Source of the DNA: Aquitalea aquatica | GTDB taxonomy: Bacteria; Pseudomonadota; Gammaproteobacteria; Burkholderiales; Chromobacteriaceae | Assembly (NCBI RefSeq): GCF_013911085.1 | Contig: NZ_JACERN010000010.1 | Span: 62,001 to 126,000, forward strand | DNA: 64,000 bases | Direction: 5' to 3' | In this document: positions 1-8,865 of the stretch, in pieces | Numbering within the stretch: position 1 is the stretch's first letter | Layout of the letters: every line of letters starts with the position of its first letter | The notes under the pieces: generated by a model | The model's input: only the letters and a program-made list of their open reading frames with translations | Told to the model about the DNA's origin: nothing | The model's database searches: none | Translations under genes and position numbers: made by a program

Positions 1-457
1 GCTGGCCAGCACGGTTGGCCGAGGTCGACACCAGCGCCGTGCCCAGCGCCCGGCACAAGGCAGCTGCTTCGCCATGGGCGGTAATGCGTACGGCTAGCTG
101 CGCATGGCGACCGCGCAAGGCCGGCGGCACTTTATGCGAGGCTGGCAACAAAAAGGTATAAGGACCGGGCCAGTAGCCGGCAAGTTCCGCCCATTGTGCC
201 GGCGACAGCGGCTTGACCAGGTGGCGGATCTGGCTGACATCGGCAGCGATGACGATCAGGCCCTTGTGGTTCGGCCTGGCTTTCACCGCCAATACGCGCC
301 GGATGGCGCGCGCATCCTCAGGCAGACAGCCCAGGCCAAAACAGGATTCGGTGGAATAGGCGATCATGCCGCCCGCTTGCAAGCGCGCGCGTGCCTGCTG
401 CATCAGGCCGGCCTTGGGCAAGCGGCGACGGGACGACCGCAATGGCAGGTGGGACAT
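1..457 (-). CDS. tsaC: Threonylcarbamoyl-AMP synthase TsaC/YrdC (partial, C-terminus outside window)
   Basis: Makes threonylcarbamoyl-AMP from threonine, bicarbonate and ATP, the first step of t6A37 modification of ANN-decoding tRNAs, in the cytoplasm. The frame opens at the ATG at 457 and runs off the left edge after about 152 codons. Visible family features are the N-terminal GGMIAYSTESCFGLGC segment, the basic substrate-binding stretch KARPNHKGLIV, WPGPYTF in the middle, and STSANRAG near the edge, which matches the STSAN signature of Sua5/YciO/YrdC proteins. What is visible suits the short TsaC form (about 185 aa); a longer Sua5 form cannot be excluded. A terminator-like hairpin separates it from the gene upstream. 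Confidence 0.9.
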   Translation of the reverse strand, partial: MSHLPLRSSRRRLPKAGLMQQARARLQAGGMIAYSTESCFGLGCLPEDARAIRRVLAVKARPNHKGLIVIAADVSQIRHLVKPLSPAQWAELAGYWPGPYTFLLPASHKVPPALRGRHAQLAVRITAHGEAAALCRALGTALVSTSANRAGQ

Positions 458-472
458 CGGCGAACAAACCAC

Positions 473-504
473 AAAAAAACAGAAGCTGCCATTGTAGCGG
501 CAGC
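473..504 (-). terminator. Rho-independent terminator between the solute-binding protein gene and tsaC
   Basis: Read on the minus strand, GCTGCC and GGCAGC form a six-pair stem with an eight-base loop. A T-rich run containing seven consecutive T follows after four bases. It would end the transcript of the solute-binding protein gene before tsaC. Confidence 0.55.
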
Positions 505-538
505 GTCCCCCGGGATGAAACCGCGATCTGCAGCAGTT

Positions 539-1267
539 TCAGTCTTTCTGGTTAAGATATTTGGCATTGATGCGCGCCAGCGTACCGTCGCGCTGCATGC
601 CACGCAGCAATTCATTCAGTTGCTGAACCTGGCTGTCCGCCATCGCAGGATTACAGGCTAGATAGAGCAAGGTGGTATTGAAGGTCAGCACCGGTTTGAG
701 CTGACTGACCTTTTCGCGTGCCAGCAAGGATGCGCCGAGATATTTGCCGGTAGCCCAGAAATCGATGCGTCCGACCAGCAGCTTTTTGACATTGAGCTGG
801 TCGGTGTTGGCCAAATCCACATCAAAGCCACGGTCGATCAGGTATTGCGAGATGGCATCGCCGCTATAACCGCCGATCTTGAAACTGCGCGCCTCCTCCA
901 GCGACAGGATGGCATGCCGGCTGTCGGCTCGCGCATACAGCACCCAGGGGTTTTCCACCAGCGGGCCTATCCACTTGAACTGATGCTCGCGGCTATCGGT
1001 CCGCGTCGTGGAGTAAAGGCAGGTATTGGCTTCCAGTACCGTCAGATTGAAAGCGCGTATCCACGGCAGCAAGCTGATGTCATAACTGACGCCAGCACGT
1101 CGGAACAGCTCCTGCACGATGTCAGTGGACAAACCACTGATGTGACCGCCCTGCCCCATCATGTTGAAGGGCGGGTAATCCTCGGTCAGCACCCTGAGCG
1201 GAGGGGCTGCCTGGACCAGTTGGCTGCACAGCAACAACAGGCTAGCCAAATATAGTTGGATGCGCAT
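539..1267 (-). CDS. Periplasmic solute-binding protein, family 3 (amino-acid-binding type)
   Basis: A 242-residue protein with a clear Sec signal peptide (residues 1 to about 21, cleavage after LVQA). The mature part begins with PPLRVLTEDYPPFN, the typical opening of family 3 periplasmic binding proteins, and has later PBPb-like segments such as GLSTDIVQELFRRAG and the WIRAF region. In the family such proteins capture polar amino acids or similar small ligands for an ABC importer. No permease or ATPase gene lies next to it, so it may be an orphan binding protein or a sensory one. The ligand cannot be read from sequence. It starts 213 bp from the divergent capsule gene kpsF. Confidence 0.75.
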   Translation of the reverse strand: MRIQLYLASLLLLCSQLVQAAPPLRVLTEDYPPFNMMGQGGHISGLSTDIVQELFRRAGVSYDISLLPWIRAFNLTVLEANTCLYSTTRTDSREHQFKWIGPLVENPWVLYARADSRHAILSLEEARSFKIGGYSGDAISQYLIDRGFDVDLANTDQLNVKKLLVGRIDFWATGKYLGASLLAREKVSQLKPVLTFNTTLLYLACNPAMADSQVQQLNELLRGMQRDGTLARINAKYLNQKD

Positions 1268-1471
1268 CTTACCCCTCCCAATACCACGCGGTAACCATAC
1301 CGACTCCCACTGTTCACATTAGTCAAGGATAAGAGCTTGCGCTATCGGGTACTTGCGCTGACAAGAAATAGAAGTGATTCACAGCAGACTGATCCGCCCA
1401 AATGGCATGACCAGTCTGATAGATCAATAGCCAGGCTAGCCCTAAGGTGAACGCTTCGAATCATCTGGGAA
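1268..1471. other. Divergent intergenic region upstream of the capsule operon
   Basis: About 200 bp with no gene that I can support. It must hold the promoter of the leftward binding-protein gene and probably that of the rightward kps operon. CAGACTG at 1385-1391 is repeated as its exact inverse CAGTCTG at 1412-1418, which could be an operator or a leader hairpin. I could not assign a convincing -35/-10 pair for kpsF. Confidence 0.4.
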
Positions 1472-1480
1472 GTGTCGCTC

Positions 1481-2428
1481 ATGCCCGACAGCGTGCAAAT
1501 CGGTGCGAATGTATTCTTGCAGCAGGGACATGCCCTACTCAAACAGGCCGAGAGTCTGTCAGGGGATTTCGAGCAGGCGGTCCAATTGATTGCTGATACA
1601 CAAGGCAAGCTGGTGGTCTGTGGTATGGGGAAATCGGGCATCATCGGTCGCAAGATTGCCGCCACCCTGGCCTCTACTGGCAGTCCCAGCTTTTTTGTTC
1701 ACCCGGCAGAAGCCTTTCATGGCGATCTGGGCATGATTACCGCACAGGACAGTGTGCTATTGCTGTCCTACAGCGGTGAAACTGAAGAAATCCGGCGACT
1801 ACTCCCACACTTGCAACAACTAGGCGCACCGGTGATCGCCATCACTGCGGTGGCTGTATCGACACTGGCCACCGTCGCCGATCTGACGCTGCATGTCGAT
1901 GTTCCCCGCGAGTGCTGCCCGAATAATCTGGCCCCCACCACCTCGACCACCATGATGCTGGTGATGGGCGATGCCCTCGCCATGGCACTGATGACAAAGC
2001 GGGCATTTCAGCCAGAAGACTTTGCCCGACGGCATCCCGGAGGATCGCTGGGGAAAAAACTATTGACCCGGGTCGGCGACGTGATGCATCGACACCCTCC
2101 CTGCTGTTCACTGTCGGCCCCTTTCCGCACCATCGTCAACGTCATGACTCACGGCCAGTTGGGATTGACCCTGGTCGTGGGCGAGACACAAGAGACGCTT
2201 GGCATCATTACCGATGGCGATCTGCGCCGTGCCATGGAACAGCATGAGGCACTCGGCCAGTTGCAGGCACATCAGTTAATGACGCCCGCTCCACTCACCA
2301 TCCCGCAGGATGCACCATTAAGCGCAGCACAGGAGAAGATGGCGCGCCATCAGGTGACCGCACTGGTGGCAATCAACCCTCAGCACATGGCGACCGGGGT
2401 TATCAGGCTGCTTGACCTGTGCGCATGA
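1481..2428 (+). CDS. kpsF: Arabinose-5-phosphate isomerase, capsule-locus paralogue (KpsF/KdsD)
   Basis: Interconverts ribulose-5-phosphate and arabinose-5-phosphate, the first step towards Kdo, which links group 2 capsules to their lipid anchor. About 315 residues. An N-terminal SIS domain contains GMGKSGIIGRKIAATLAS, HPAEAFHGDLGMI and LLSYSGETEE; two CBS domains follow (roughly residues 200-315, with GIITDGDLRRA in the first). I chose the ATG at 1481 because GGGAAG lies eight bases upstream; a GTG at 1472 would add three residues but lacks a spaced ribosome binding site. It is the first gene of the capsule operon and its stop overlaps the kpsM start (ATGA). The genome presumably also has a housekeeping kdsD. 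Confidence 0.9.
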   Translation: MPDSVQIGANVFLQQGHALLKQAESLSGDFEQAVQLIADTQGKLVVCGMGKSGIIGRKIAATLASTGSPSFFVHPAEAFHGDLGMITAQDSVLLLSYSGETEEIRRLLPHLQQLGAPVIAITAVAVSTLATVADLTLHVDVPRECCPNNLAPTTSTTMMLVMGDALAMALMTKRAFQPEDFARRHPGGSLGKKLLTRVGDVMHRHPPCCSLSAPFRTIVNVMTHGQLGLTLVVGETQETLGIITDGDLRRAMEQHEALGQLQAHQLMTPAPLTIPQDAPLSAAQEKMARHQVTALVAINPQHMATGVIRLLDLCA

Positions 2429-3198
2429 AACCACAACTGGATCTGATCCGCCGTACCGTACTGGCTTTGTTTCTGCGCGAAATGAAAACCCGCTTCGGCA
2501 AATACCGGCTGGGCTATCTGTGGTGCCTACTGGAGCCACTGGCCCATATCAGCATCTTGCTACTGCTGTTTGGCTACATCATGCACCGCAGTATTCCGTC
2601 CATTCCGTTTCCGCTTTTTCTGCTGTGCGGAGTACTGCCATTTCTGATGTTCAACCAGATTGTCTCCCGCTCCCTCAACGCACTTGATGCCAATCAGGGC
2701 CTGCTCAGCTACCGCCCGGTGCAAGCCATCGATCTGATATTGGCACGCACCCTGCTGGAGGGGGTCATCGGCACCGTAGTCTTCGTGCTGCTGCTGCTGG
2801 GCTTGGCACTCACCGGACAGACCATTGCACTGGATCAGCTCCCTACACTATGCGGCTACTGGATATTGTTATTGCTCTTCAGTTTCAGCCTCGGCCTGCT
2901 GTTCATGCTACTCGGCCATGCTTACCCAGAGAGTGAAAAGCTCATTCCGCTACTGCTCAAGCCACTGTATTTCCTCAGCGGAGTGATGTTCCCCCTGGCA
3001 CTGGTCCCTGCACCATATCAGGCCTATTTGTTGTGGAATCCCCTAGCACACGCGCTCGAGCTGATCCGCCACGCTCTGGTGGCATCCTATCCGGCAGGCC
3101 ATGTCCATGGCAGCTATCTGCTGCTGTGGACTCTGGGTCTGCTGTTTTTCAGCCTGCTGTTATACAAGGGCCGGGCCAATGCCCTGCGGCGTTCATGA
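2425..3198 (+). CDS. kpsM: Capsule polysaccharide ABC transporter, permease KpsM
   Basis: Inner-membrane permease of the ABC exporter that moves the finished, lipid-linked capsule chain to the periplasm. 257 residues with about six hydrophobic segments. The N-terminal LFLREMKTRFGKYRLGYLW is typical of ABC-2 polysaccharide permeases. FLSGVMFPLALVPAPYQAYL and the following NPLAHALELIRH are the conserved C-terminal part. The ATG at 2425 forms an ATGA overlap with the kpsF stop; the in-frame GTG at 2419 would add two residues and is less likely. Its own stop overlaps the kpsT start the same way, so the two transporter subunits are translationally coupled. Confidence 0.92.
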   Translation: MKPQLDLIRRTVLALFLREMKTRFGKYRLGYLWCLLEPLAHISILLLLFGYIMHRSIPSIPFPLFLLCGVLPFLMFNQIVSRSLNALDANQGLLSYRPVQAIDLILARTLLEGVIGTVVFVLLLLGLALTGQTIALDQLPTLCGYWILLLLFSFSLGLLFMLLGHAYPESEKLIPLLLKPLYFLSGVMFPLALVPAPYQAYLLWNPLAHALELIRHALVASYPAGHVHGSYLLLWTLGLLFFSLLLYKGRANALRRS

Positions 3199-3857
3199 TC
3201 CGTTTCGAGAACCTTTGCAAATCGTACAAGACACCTGCCGGACGGCATTATCTGTTCCGACAGGTCAACCTGGAAATTCCTTCCGGTAAAAGCATCGCCC
3301 TGCTCGGCCGCAACGGTGCCGGCAAATCCACGCTGCTGCGGCTGATCGGCGGCATGGATCGACCAGATTGTGGCCGCATTCACAGCGACAAAACCATTTC
3401 CTGGCCAGTCGGCTTATCCACTGGTTTCCAAGGGAGCATGAGCGGCCGTGAAAACGTCAAGTTCGTAGCGCGGCTGTATGCAAAGCCGCATGAATTGGCT
3501 GCCAAGGTAGGTTTTGTAGAAGAGTTTGCCGAATTGGGGCGCTACTTCGATATGCCACTCAAAAGCTATTCCTCGGGTATGCGCTCACGTCTGGGCTTCG
3601 GACTGTCCATGGCTTTCGATTTTGACTACTACCTGCTGGATGAAATCACCTCGGTGGGCGACGCCGTCTTTCGACAGAAAAGCGCCGCACTGATCCAACA
3701 GCGCCGCCAGCACAGCCAATTCATTTTTGTCTCGCACAATATCCAGCAACTACGCCAGTTCTGTGATGTCGCCCTGCTGCTAGATAGCCAGGGCCTGCGC
3801 TACTTCGATGATATTGACCTCGGCATCGCACAATACCGGGCAGAGAACCATGTCTGA
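3195..3857 (+). CDS. kpsT: Capsule polysaccharide ABC transporter, ATPase KpsT
   Basis: Nucleotide-binding subunit that powers capsule export with KpsM. 220 residues, the usual KpsT length. Walker A is GRNGAGKST, the ABC signature is YSSGMRSRLGF, Walker B is YYLLDEI, and the switch histidine lies in FVSHN. The start ATG at 3195 overlaps the kpsM stop; the frame is open much further upstream, but that part reads across kpsM. The stop lies inside the start region of kpsE (8-bp overlap). The KpsT family is tailored to Kdo-linked polysaccharides, consistent with kpsC and kpsS downstream. Confidence 0.93.
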   Translation: MIRFENLCKSYKTPAGRHYLFRQVNLEIPSGKSIALLGRNGAGKSTLLRLIGGMDRPDCGRIHSDKTISWPVGLSTGFQGSMSGRENVKFVARLYAKPHELAAKVGFVEEFAELGRYFDMPLKSYSSGMRSRLGFGLSMAFDFDYYLLDEITSVGDAVFRQKSAALIQQRRQHSQFIFVSHNIQQLRQFCDVALLLDSQGLRYFDDIDLGIAQYRAENHV

Positions 3858-4959
3858 CACTCCGGCGCTGCTGCTGCACTTGCGCGGCAAATCCCTGACG
3901 CTTTGGCTCGTCGTCCTGCCGCTGGCATTGCTCGGAGTGTATCTGCTGCTAGCGCAGCCACGCTATGTCAGCGAATCCCGCATCGTGGTCAAACAAGCAG
4001 GCCAGACCGGCAATGCAGAACTGACGCTGGGCAGCCTCATCGGCAATGGCAATAGCGCCCTGCGCGACGATGCCATGCTGCTGCAAGAGTATCTGCTATC
4101 ACCGGACATGCTGTATCTGGTCCACCGCCAGTTCAACCTGCACCATGCCTTTGGCGCCGCCGGGATGGACTGGTTTTACCAACTGCCCGCCGATGCCAGT
4201 AGGGAACAACTGCTGGACTACTACCGCCATCGGCTCAGCCTGCGTTTCGACGACAAGACCGGCATGCTGGTCGTGCGTAGCGAAGGGTTCACACCTGACG
4301 CCGCCCAGCGCCTGAACCAGATCTTACTCAAGGAGAGCGGGCGCTTTCTCAACGAGCTTTCTCACAAGATTGCACGGGAAGAAATGCAGTTCGCCCGCCA
4401 GGAAACCGATCATGCCTATTTAGCGCTAAGCCAGGCGCGCGAGCGACTGCTGCGCTTTCAGAACCAGCACCGGGTCATCAACCCTGTAGAGCAAGGCCTG
4501 GCAGCCAGCCGCATGATCGCCGAAATGGAAACCCGCCAGGCACAACAAGAAGCAGAACTAGACAATCTGCAACGCTACCTTCAGGCAGATGCTCCCCAGA
4601 TCGAAGCCGCACGACATACCCTGGGGGCATTGAAACAGCAAATCGAAAAGGAAAAGGCCAAGCTCAGCGCCCCCTCCGGCGATCGCCTCAACCGCACTGC
4701 TGCCGAATATGCCGAACTCAAAGGACGGCTCGACTTTGCCGCCGATCTCTACAAACTAGCACTAAACAGTCTGGAAAAAGCCCGGGTCGATAGTGGCCGC
4801 AACATCAAAAGCCTAGCGGTTATTGCCGCGCCCAGCCTCGCAGAAGAGGCCGAATACCCGCAGCGCGGGTGGTGGCTGATTAGCGCAGCAGTCGTACTGC
4901 TCCTGCTATGCGGCACTCTAAAACTGGCCAGCGCCATCATTGAAGACCATTACACCTAG
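3850..4959 (+). CDS. kpsE: Capsule export inner-membrane polysaccharide co-polymerase KpsE
   Basis: Periplasmic adaptor (PCP-3/Wzz-like family) linking the KpsMT exporter to the outer-membrane channel. 369 residues: a transmembrane segment near residues 15-35, a long periplasmic region, and a second transmembrane segment close to the C-terminus (WWLISAAVVLLLLCGTLKLA). ESRIVVKQAG after the first segment is typical of the family, and the middle (about residues 170-290) is rich in heptad-like helices suggesting a coiled coil. The ATG at 3850 was chosen because the product then begins at the expected short cytoplasmic tail. It precedes kpsD by 11 bp. Confidence 0.9.
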   Translation: MSDTPALLLHLRGKSLTLWLVVLPLALLGVYLLLAQPRYVSESRIVVKQAGQTGNAELTLGSLIGNGNSALRDDAMLLQEYLLSPDMLYLVHRQFNLHHAFGAAGMDWFYQLPADASREQLLDYYRHRLSLRFDDKTGMLVVRSEGFTPDAAQRLNQILLKESGRFLNELSHKIAREEMQFARQETDHAYLALSQARERLLRFQNQHRVINPVEQGLAASRMIAEMETRQAQQEAELDNLQRYLQADAPQIEAARHTLGALKQQIEKEKAKLSAPSGDRLNRTAAEYAELKGRLDFAADLYKLALNSLEKARVDSGRNIKSLAVIAAPSLAEEAEYPQRGWWLISAAVVLLLLCGTLKLASAIIEDHYT

Positions 4960-4970
4960 GCAACACACTC

Positions 4971-6611
4971 ATGCGCATCTCATCCCAACACGCACGGACT
5001 ACTGCGCTGCCCACAAGCCTCGCGCTACTGCTCGGTCTGGCATGGCTGGCCTCTGGAGCAGCAGCCTTGGCCGCGACCGGTGTTGAAAACGCTGTGACTG
5101 CTCAAGCCGCCGTGGCTTATCCGGGAAAAACAACTTCCAACATGTTTGGAGCGCAATTATTCGACGGTCATTTTAGCCAGATACAAAGCAGCGGCTTCAA
5201 TCCAGACTACCGGATCAGCCTGGGTGACCGCATCAATCTGCGCCTGTGGGGAGCATTTCCCTACGAAGGCCAATTGCCAGTCGATCCGCAAGGCAATATT
5301 TTCATCCCCAATGTCGGCCCAGTCGCAGTGGCTGGCGTACGCAATGCCGAACTGAACTCACATATCAACCAACAACTCGGCAAAGTGTACAAATCCAATG
5401 TCCGCATGTACGCCAGTCTGGATACGGCCCAGCCGGTCAAGGTCTTCGTTACAGGCTACGTCAAACAACCTGGTCTCTATGGCGGCCTGGCGGCCGACAG
5501 CCCACTCAGCTATCTGGACAAGGCCGGAGGCGTGGACAGTGCCAGAGGCAGTTATGTGGATATTCGCATCTTGCGCGCCGGGCAATTGCGACTGCAGATC
5601 GATCTCTACCGTTTCCTGCTGAACGGACAGCTGGATGTCACCCAGTTTGCTGATGGCGACGTGATCGTTGTCGGACCGCGCCAGCATACCTTCTCCATGC
5701 GCGGCGAGGTGTACAACGCCTATGACTTCGAATTTCCCCATCCCAGCATCACGCTGCAGCAGGCTCTGGCCATGGCCAGGGCAAAACCTGGTGCCACCCA
5801 CGTCAGCATTGTGCGTGGCCAGGGCAGCGCACGCCGCAGCGAATACCACGCACTGGCTGCCATAGAGGGGCTGCAACTGGAAGACGGCGACCAACTAACC
5901 GTCACCGCCGACCGCTATGCCGGCACCATCCAGATCCGTGTGGAAGGAGCCCACTCCGGCGAACATGCCATCGTTCTTCCCTATGGTGCCAGTATGGCCG
6001 ACATCCTTGTCCAACTGCGCGGCAACCGCATGTCACAAACCAGTGCGCTACAACTGTTTCGCCAGTCCGTCGCTCAACGACAAAAGGAAATGCTGGAGGT
6101 AGCACTCAATAAACTACAGGAAAGTGCACTTTCAGCCCGCTCGGCAACCAAGGAAGAAGCCGACCTACGCAGCAAGGAAGCCGAACTAATCAGCAAATTC
6201 GTCGAACAGGCACGCAAGGTCACCCCCAAGGGGCAGGTGATTCTGAATGAAGAAAATCTGAGCAGCACCCTCTTGGAAGATGGCGACATCATTCGCATCC
6301 CGGAAAAAAGCAGTGTGGTACAGGTACACGGCGAGGTGCTGTTTCCCAATGCACTGAGTTGGCAACGCAATCTAGGCGCAACTGACTATATCAAACGTGC
6401 AGGTGGCTTCATGCAAGAGCCAGACGATTCTCGCATTGTCATTATTCGGCAAAACGGTGCCGTCATTACAGAACGAAACCCACCCATTCTTGCCGGCGAT
6501 GAAATAATGGTATTACCCAAAATAGAAGCAAAAAACATTGAAATTACGCGCGGAATCACTCAGATTTTGTATCAAATTGCGGTATCAGCTAAAGTAATTT
6601 TTTCATTTTAA
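4971..6611 (+). CDS. kpsD: Capsule polysaccharide export protein KpsD (outer-membrane export family)
   Basis: Forms the periplasmic/outer-membrane part of the capsule exporter. 546 residues, close to E. coli KpsD (about 560). There is a long signal peptide (to about residue 36, ending near AALAA), then a Poly_export domain beginning near DYRISLGDRINLRLWG with the strand-turn motif DPQGNIFIPNVGPV, then SLBB-type repeats (VKVFVTGYVKQPGLYGG near residue 155, and VVQVHGEVLFPNALSW near residue 450). A helical stretch around residues 365-410 precedes the last SLBB. The final 150 bases become AT-rich, so the boundary of the variable cassette may lie inside the 3' end of this gene. Confidence 0.9.
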   Translation: MRISSQHARTTALPTSLALLLGLAWLASGAAALAATGVENAVTAQAAVAYPGKTTSNMFGAQLFDGHFSQIQSSGFNPDYRISLGDRINLRLWGAFPYEGQLPVDPQGNIFIPNVGPVAVAGVRNAELNSHINQQLGKVYKSNVRMYASLDTAQPVKVFVTGYVKQPGLYGGLAADSPLSYLDKAGGVDSARGSYVDIRILRAGQLRLQIDLYRFLLNGQLDVTQFADGDVIVVGPRQHTFSMRGEVYNAYDFEFPHPSITLQQALAMARAKPGATHVSIVRGQGSARRSEYHALAAIEGLQLEDGDQLTVTADRYAGTIQIRVEGAHSGEHAIVLPYGASMADILVQLRGNRMSQTSALQLFRQSVAQRQKEMLEVALNKLQESALSARSATKEEADLRSKEAELISKFVEQARKVTPKGQVILNEENLSSTLLEDGDIIRIPEKSSVVQVHGEVLFPNALSWQRNLGATDYIKRAGGFMQEPDDSRIVIIRQNGAVITERNPPILAGDEIMVLPKIEAKNIEITRGITQILYQIAVSAKVIFSF

Positions 6612-6642
6612 ATATTTATCTTAATTTTATCGAAAATAAAAT

Positions 6643-8865
6643 ATGAAATCTTTTAAACTCAGCACAAATCACGCACCAACAATACTTGAAGTAATTATTC
6701 CATTTAGATGGACTGACAAACGTCCAGACCTGCTAGAACGCTTAAACTATCCACTTATGGATACACAGCGCCCAGACTCGGTTCATTTCACCATCGCCGA
6801 TGATGGTTCGCCAACTCACATCAGCAAAGAGTTGGAAAAAATATGCAAAATTCACGGATATAATTATCTACATATTGAAAGTGAGTTTGAGCCAGTTTGT
6901 ATGAGCAGGGCACGCAATATTGGAGTTAGTGCTGTTCCAGCACAGTTCATCATGTTTCAAGATGTTGATTTGATGCCTTACGATGGGTTTTATCATGACG
7001 TACTCAATGAAATACAAATACAAAACCTAAACGATAATGCATCACTTTTCTTGATGTTTGGAGTCATCTATCTCACACAGCCCGCTACCGCTCTTTATCA
7101 TACGACTCCCGCTCATTTGCGTAAAAATTTATTCATCCAGCATTTGCTTAATGAAAACACCAACTACATAGAAAAATTCTCTACAGGAACATCCGTCACC
7201 GTATTCAACCGTAATTACTATCTATCACGAGGAGGATATGATGAAGACTTCATTGAGTGGGGTTATGAAGATATTGAATTCAACACACGCTGCATTCGTG
7301 CATCGCGCTACTTCCCTTTGCCAGAAAATTTCCTAACTGACAATCAATCATTCCGCCACATTAACCGCTATCAGGGCTGGAAAAGCATTTATAGGCTTTT
7401 TGGAGACATTACCTTCCAAAAAGGAATTGTTCTATTTCACGCCTGGCATGCTATTGATAATCATTCTGGCTACATGAAAAGAAAAACCATAAACAAACAA
7501 TTATTTGAAGAAAAAGTAAAACGATTCAGCTCACGAGGAGAAGAACCACCACCTCTTGCGGCACTAGACAAGGGAAATACACTATGCTTCTCCCTAACAA
7601 ATCCTTTCATCTACAATAGAAAGACGGCTCCTTTTCTTGGAAAAATATCCTGTGAAGATGAAAAAAAATTCACTTCAGAAACATTGATCGCATATATTAA
7701 AAAACACAATATAACTCGGGTACTTTTTCACAACCCTTATGCAAATGATCATCGCCAATCACTATTTGAATCTGTTAAAAAAAACAAGACTGAATTTCTG
7801 ATTGCAGAGCGAGGCGCATTGCGTAATTCGGTGTTTTTTGACGATACCGGCTTCAATGCGGACAGCACAAAATTCAAAGAGAAAATTTGGAACATACCTA
7901 TTTCAGAGCATGAACAGAATTATATTCGCGATTATATTATCGAAGATAAAATATTAAATGAATCATTGGAAAAACAACCTGCACTGCTAGGCATAGAAGC
8001 AACAAGAAAAAAATTAACGTTACCGCGACATAAAAAAGTCATCTTCGTCCCACTACAAAGGCCAAGCGATACAGTAATTATCCACTTTTGTAAAAAAATA
8101 GGCGGATATGACCATTTTATTGACCTCGTCAGGGACGCAATACCTCGACTCCACGACGAGTATGTATTTGTTATAAAAAAACACCCTTTAGAAGATGAAA
8201 CCCCTGATCTGCCCGGTGCAATTTTTGCTAACAATATCAACATCAAAGATCTGCTTTCCATCAGCTCAGCAGTCCTTCTCATCAACTCGGGGGTTGGGAT
8301 ACTAGCCATGATGTATGGGAAACCTGTTCTATTAGCAGGCGAGGCATTTTATGGTTCTCCACTACTAACCCATCAGGTCACAACAATCAATGATGTTGAA
8401 AATGGATTGAAAAATTTCCAACCACATCAGGAAACTACTTTACGGTTTTTGAAATATCTGATCATGGACTACTACTCATTTGGTCATTTCCAAACGCGTG
8501 AAATACCATGGGAAGGAACTGGCCGTATGACCATTACAACGTCCATTGATTTTTATCAAATAAGAGTACCAGGTCAAGTTGGTATGAATTATTATCAACA
8601 AGAAAAACCCGTTTCACAAAATTCAATTTTATTTGATCGCTACCGTGTTCAAAAGTCACCCATCTCGCACCCACAGCCTATTGCAACGGAAAAGACAATC
8701 ACTAATACTCAACCAAATAAATCTGAACAAGAAATCGAAAAAGCAATAACAAAACTTCACCCATCCACTCGCGATCGAAAAATAAAAAAATTGCGCGACG
8801 ATCCCAGATCATTTTTCTTAGACTCTCGCTATCGGCTGCTTAATTTGCTGGGGAAAATACTCTGA
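6643..8865 (+). CDS. Two-domain capsule glycosyltransferase: GT-A galactosyltransferase-like domain plus KpsC/KpsS-like module
   Basis: Probable capsule polymerase, acting at the inner face of the inner membrane. Residues 10 to about 290 form a GT-A domain: VIIPFRW, then DDGSP, the metal-binding DVD (107-109) in FQDVDLMPYDGFY, and EWGYEDIEFNTRC (near 205-218), the signature of galactosyltransferase C-terminal (GT7-like) and chondroitin-polymerase-like enzymes. Residues about 320-610 resemble KpsC and KpsS: AERGALRNSVFF aligns with their EDGFIRS motif, IKKHPLE with their HPD motif, and INSGVGILAMMYGKPVLLAG with their GKPV segment. The last 100 residues are basic, with no recognised domain. The gene is strikingly AT-rich. 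Its stop overlaps the next start by one base. The domain fusion is visible; donor sugars and polymer structure are inference. Confidence 0.75.
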   Translation: MKSFKLSTNHAPTILEVIIPFRWTDKRPDLLERLNYPLMDTQRPDSVHFTIADDGSPTHISKELEKICKIHGYNYLHIESEFEPVCMSRARNIGVSAVPAQFIMFQDVDLMPYDGFYHDVLNEIQIQNLNDNASLFLMFGVIYLTQPATALYHTTPAHLRKNLFIQHLLNENTNYIEKFSTGTSVTVFNRNYYLSRGGYDEDFIEWGYEDIEFNTRCIRASRYFPLPENFLTDNQSFRHINRYQGWKSIYRLFGDITFQKGIVLFHAWHAIDNHSGYMKRKTINKQLFEEKVKRFSSRGEEPPPLAALDKGNTLCFSLTNPFIYNRKTAPFLGKISCEDEKKFTSETLIAYIKKHNITRVLFHNPYANDHRQSLFESVKKNKTEFLIAERGALRNSVFFDDTGFNADSTKFKEKIWNIPISEHEQNYIRDYIIEDKILNESLEKQPALLGIEATRKKLTLPRHKKVIFVPLQRPSDTVIIHFCKKIGGYDHFIDLVRDAIPRLHDEYVFVIKKHPLEDETPDLPGAIFANNINIKDLLSISSAVLLINSGVGILAMMYGKPVLLAGEAFYGSPLLTHQVTTINDVENGLKNFQPHQETTLRFLKYLIMDYYSFGHFQTREIPWEGTGRMTITTSIDFYQIRVPGQVGMNYYQQEKPVSQNSILFDRYRVQKSPISHPQPIATEKTITNTQPNKSEQEIEKAITKLHPSTRDRKIKKLRDDPRSFFLDSRYRLLNLLGKIL

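Noticed and set aside
1385-1418. CAGACTG/CAGTCTG inverted repeat before kpsF as a terminator
   Set aside because: The 20-base loop and lack of a T run make this unlikely; it is noted only as a possible operator.
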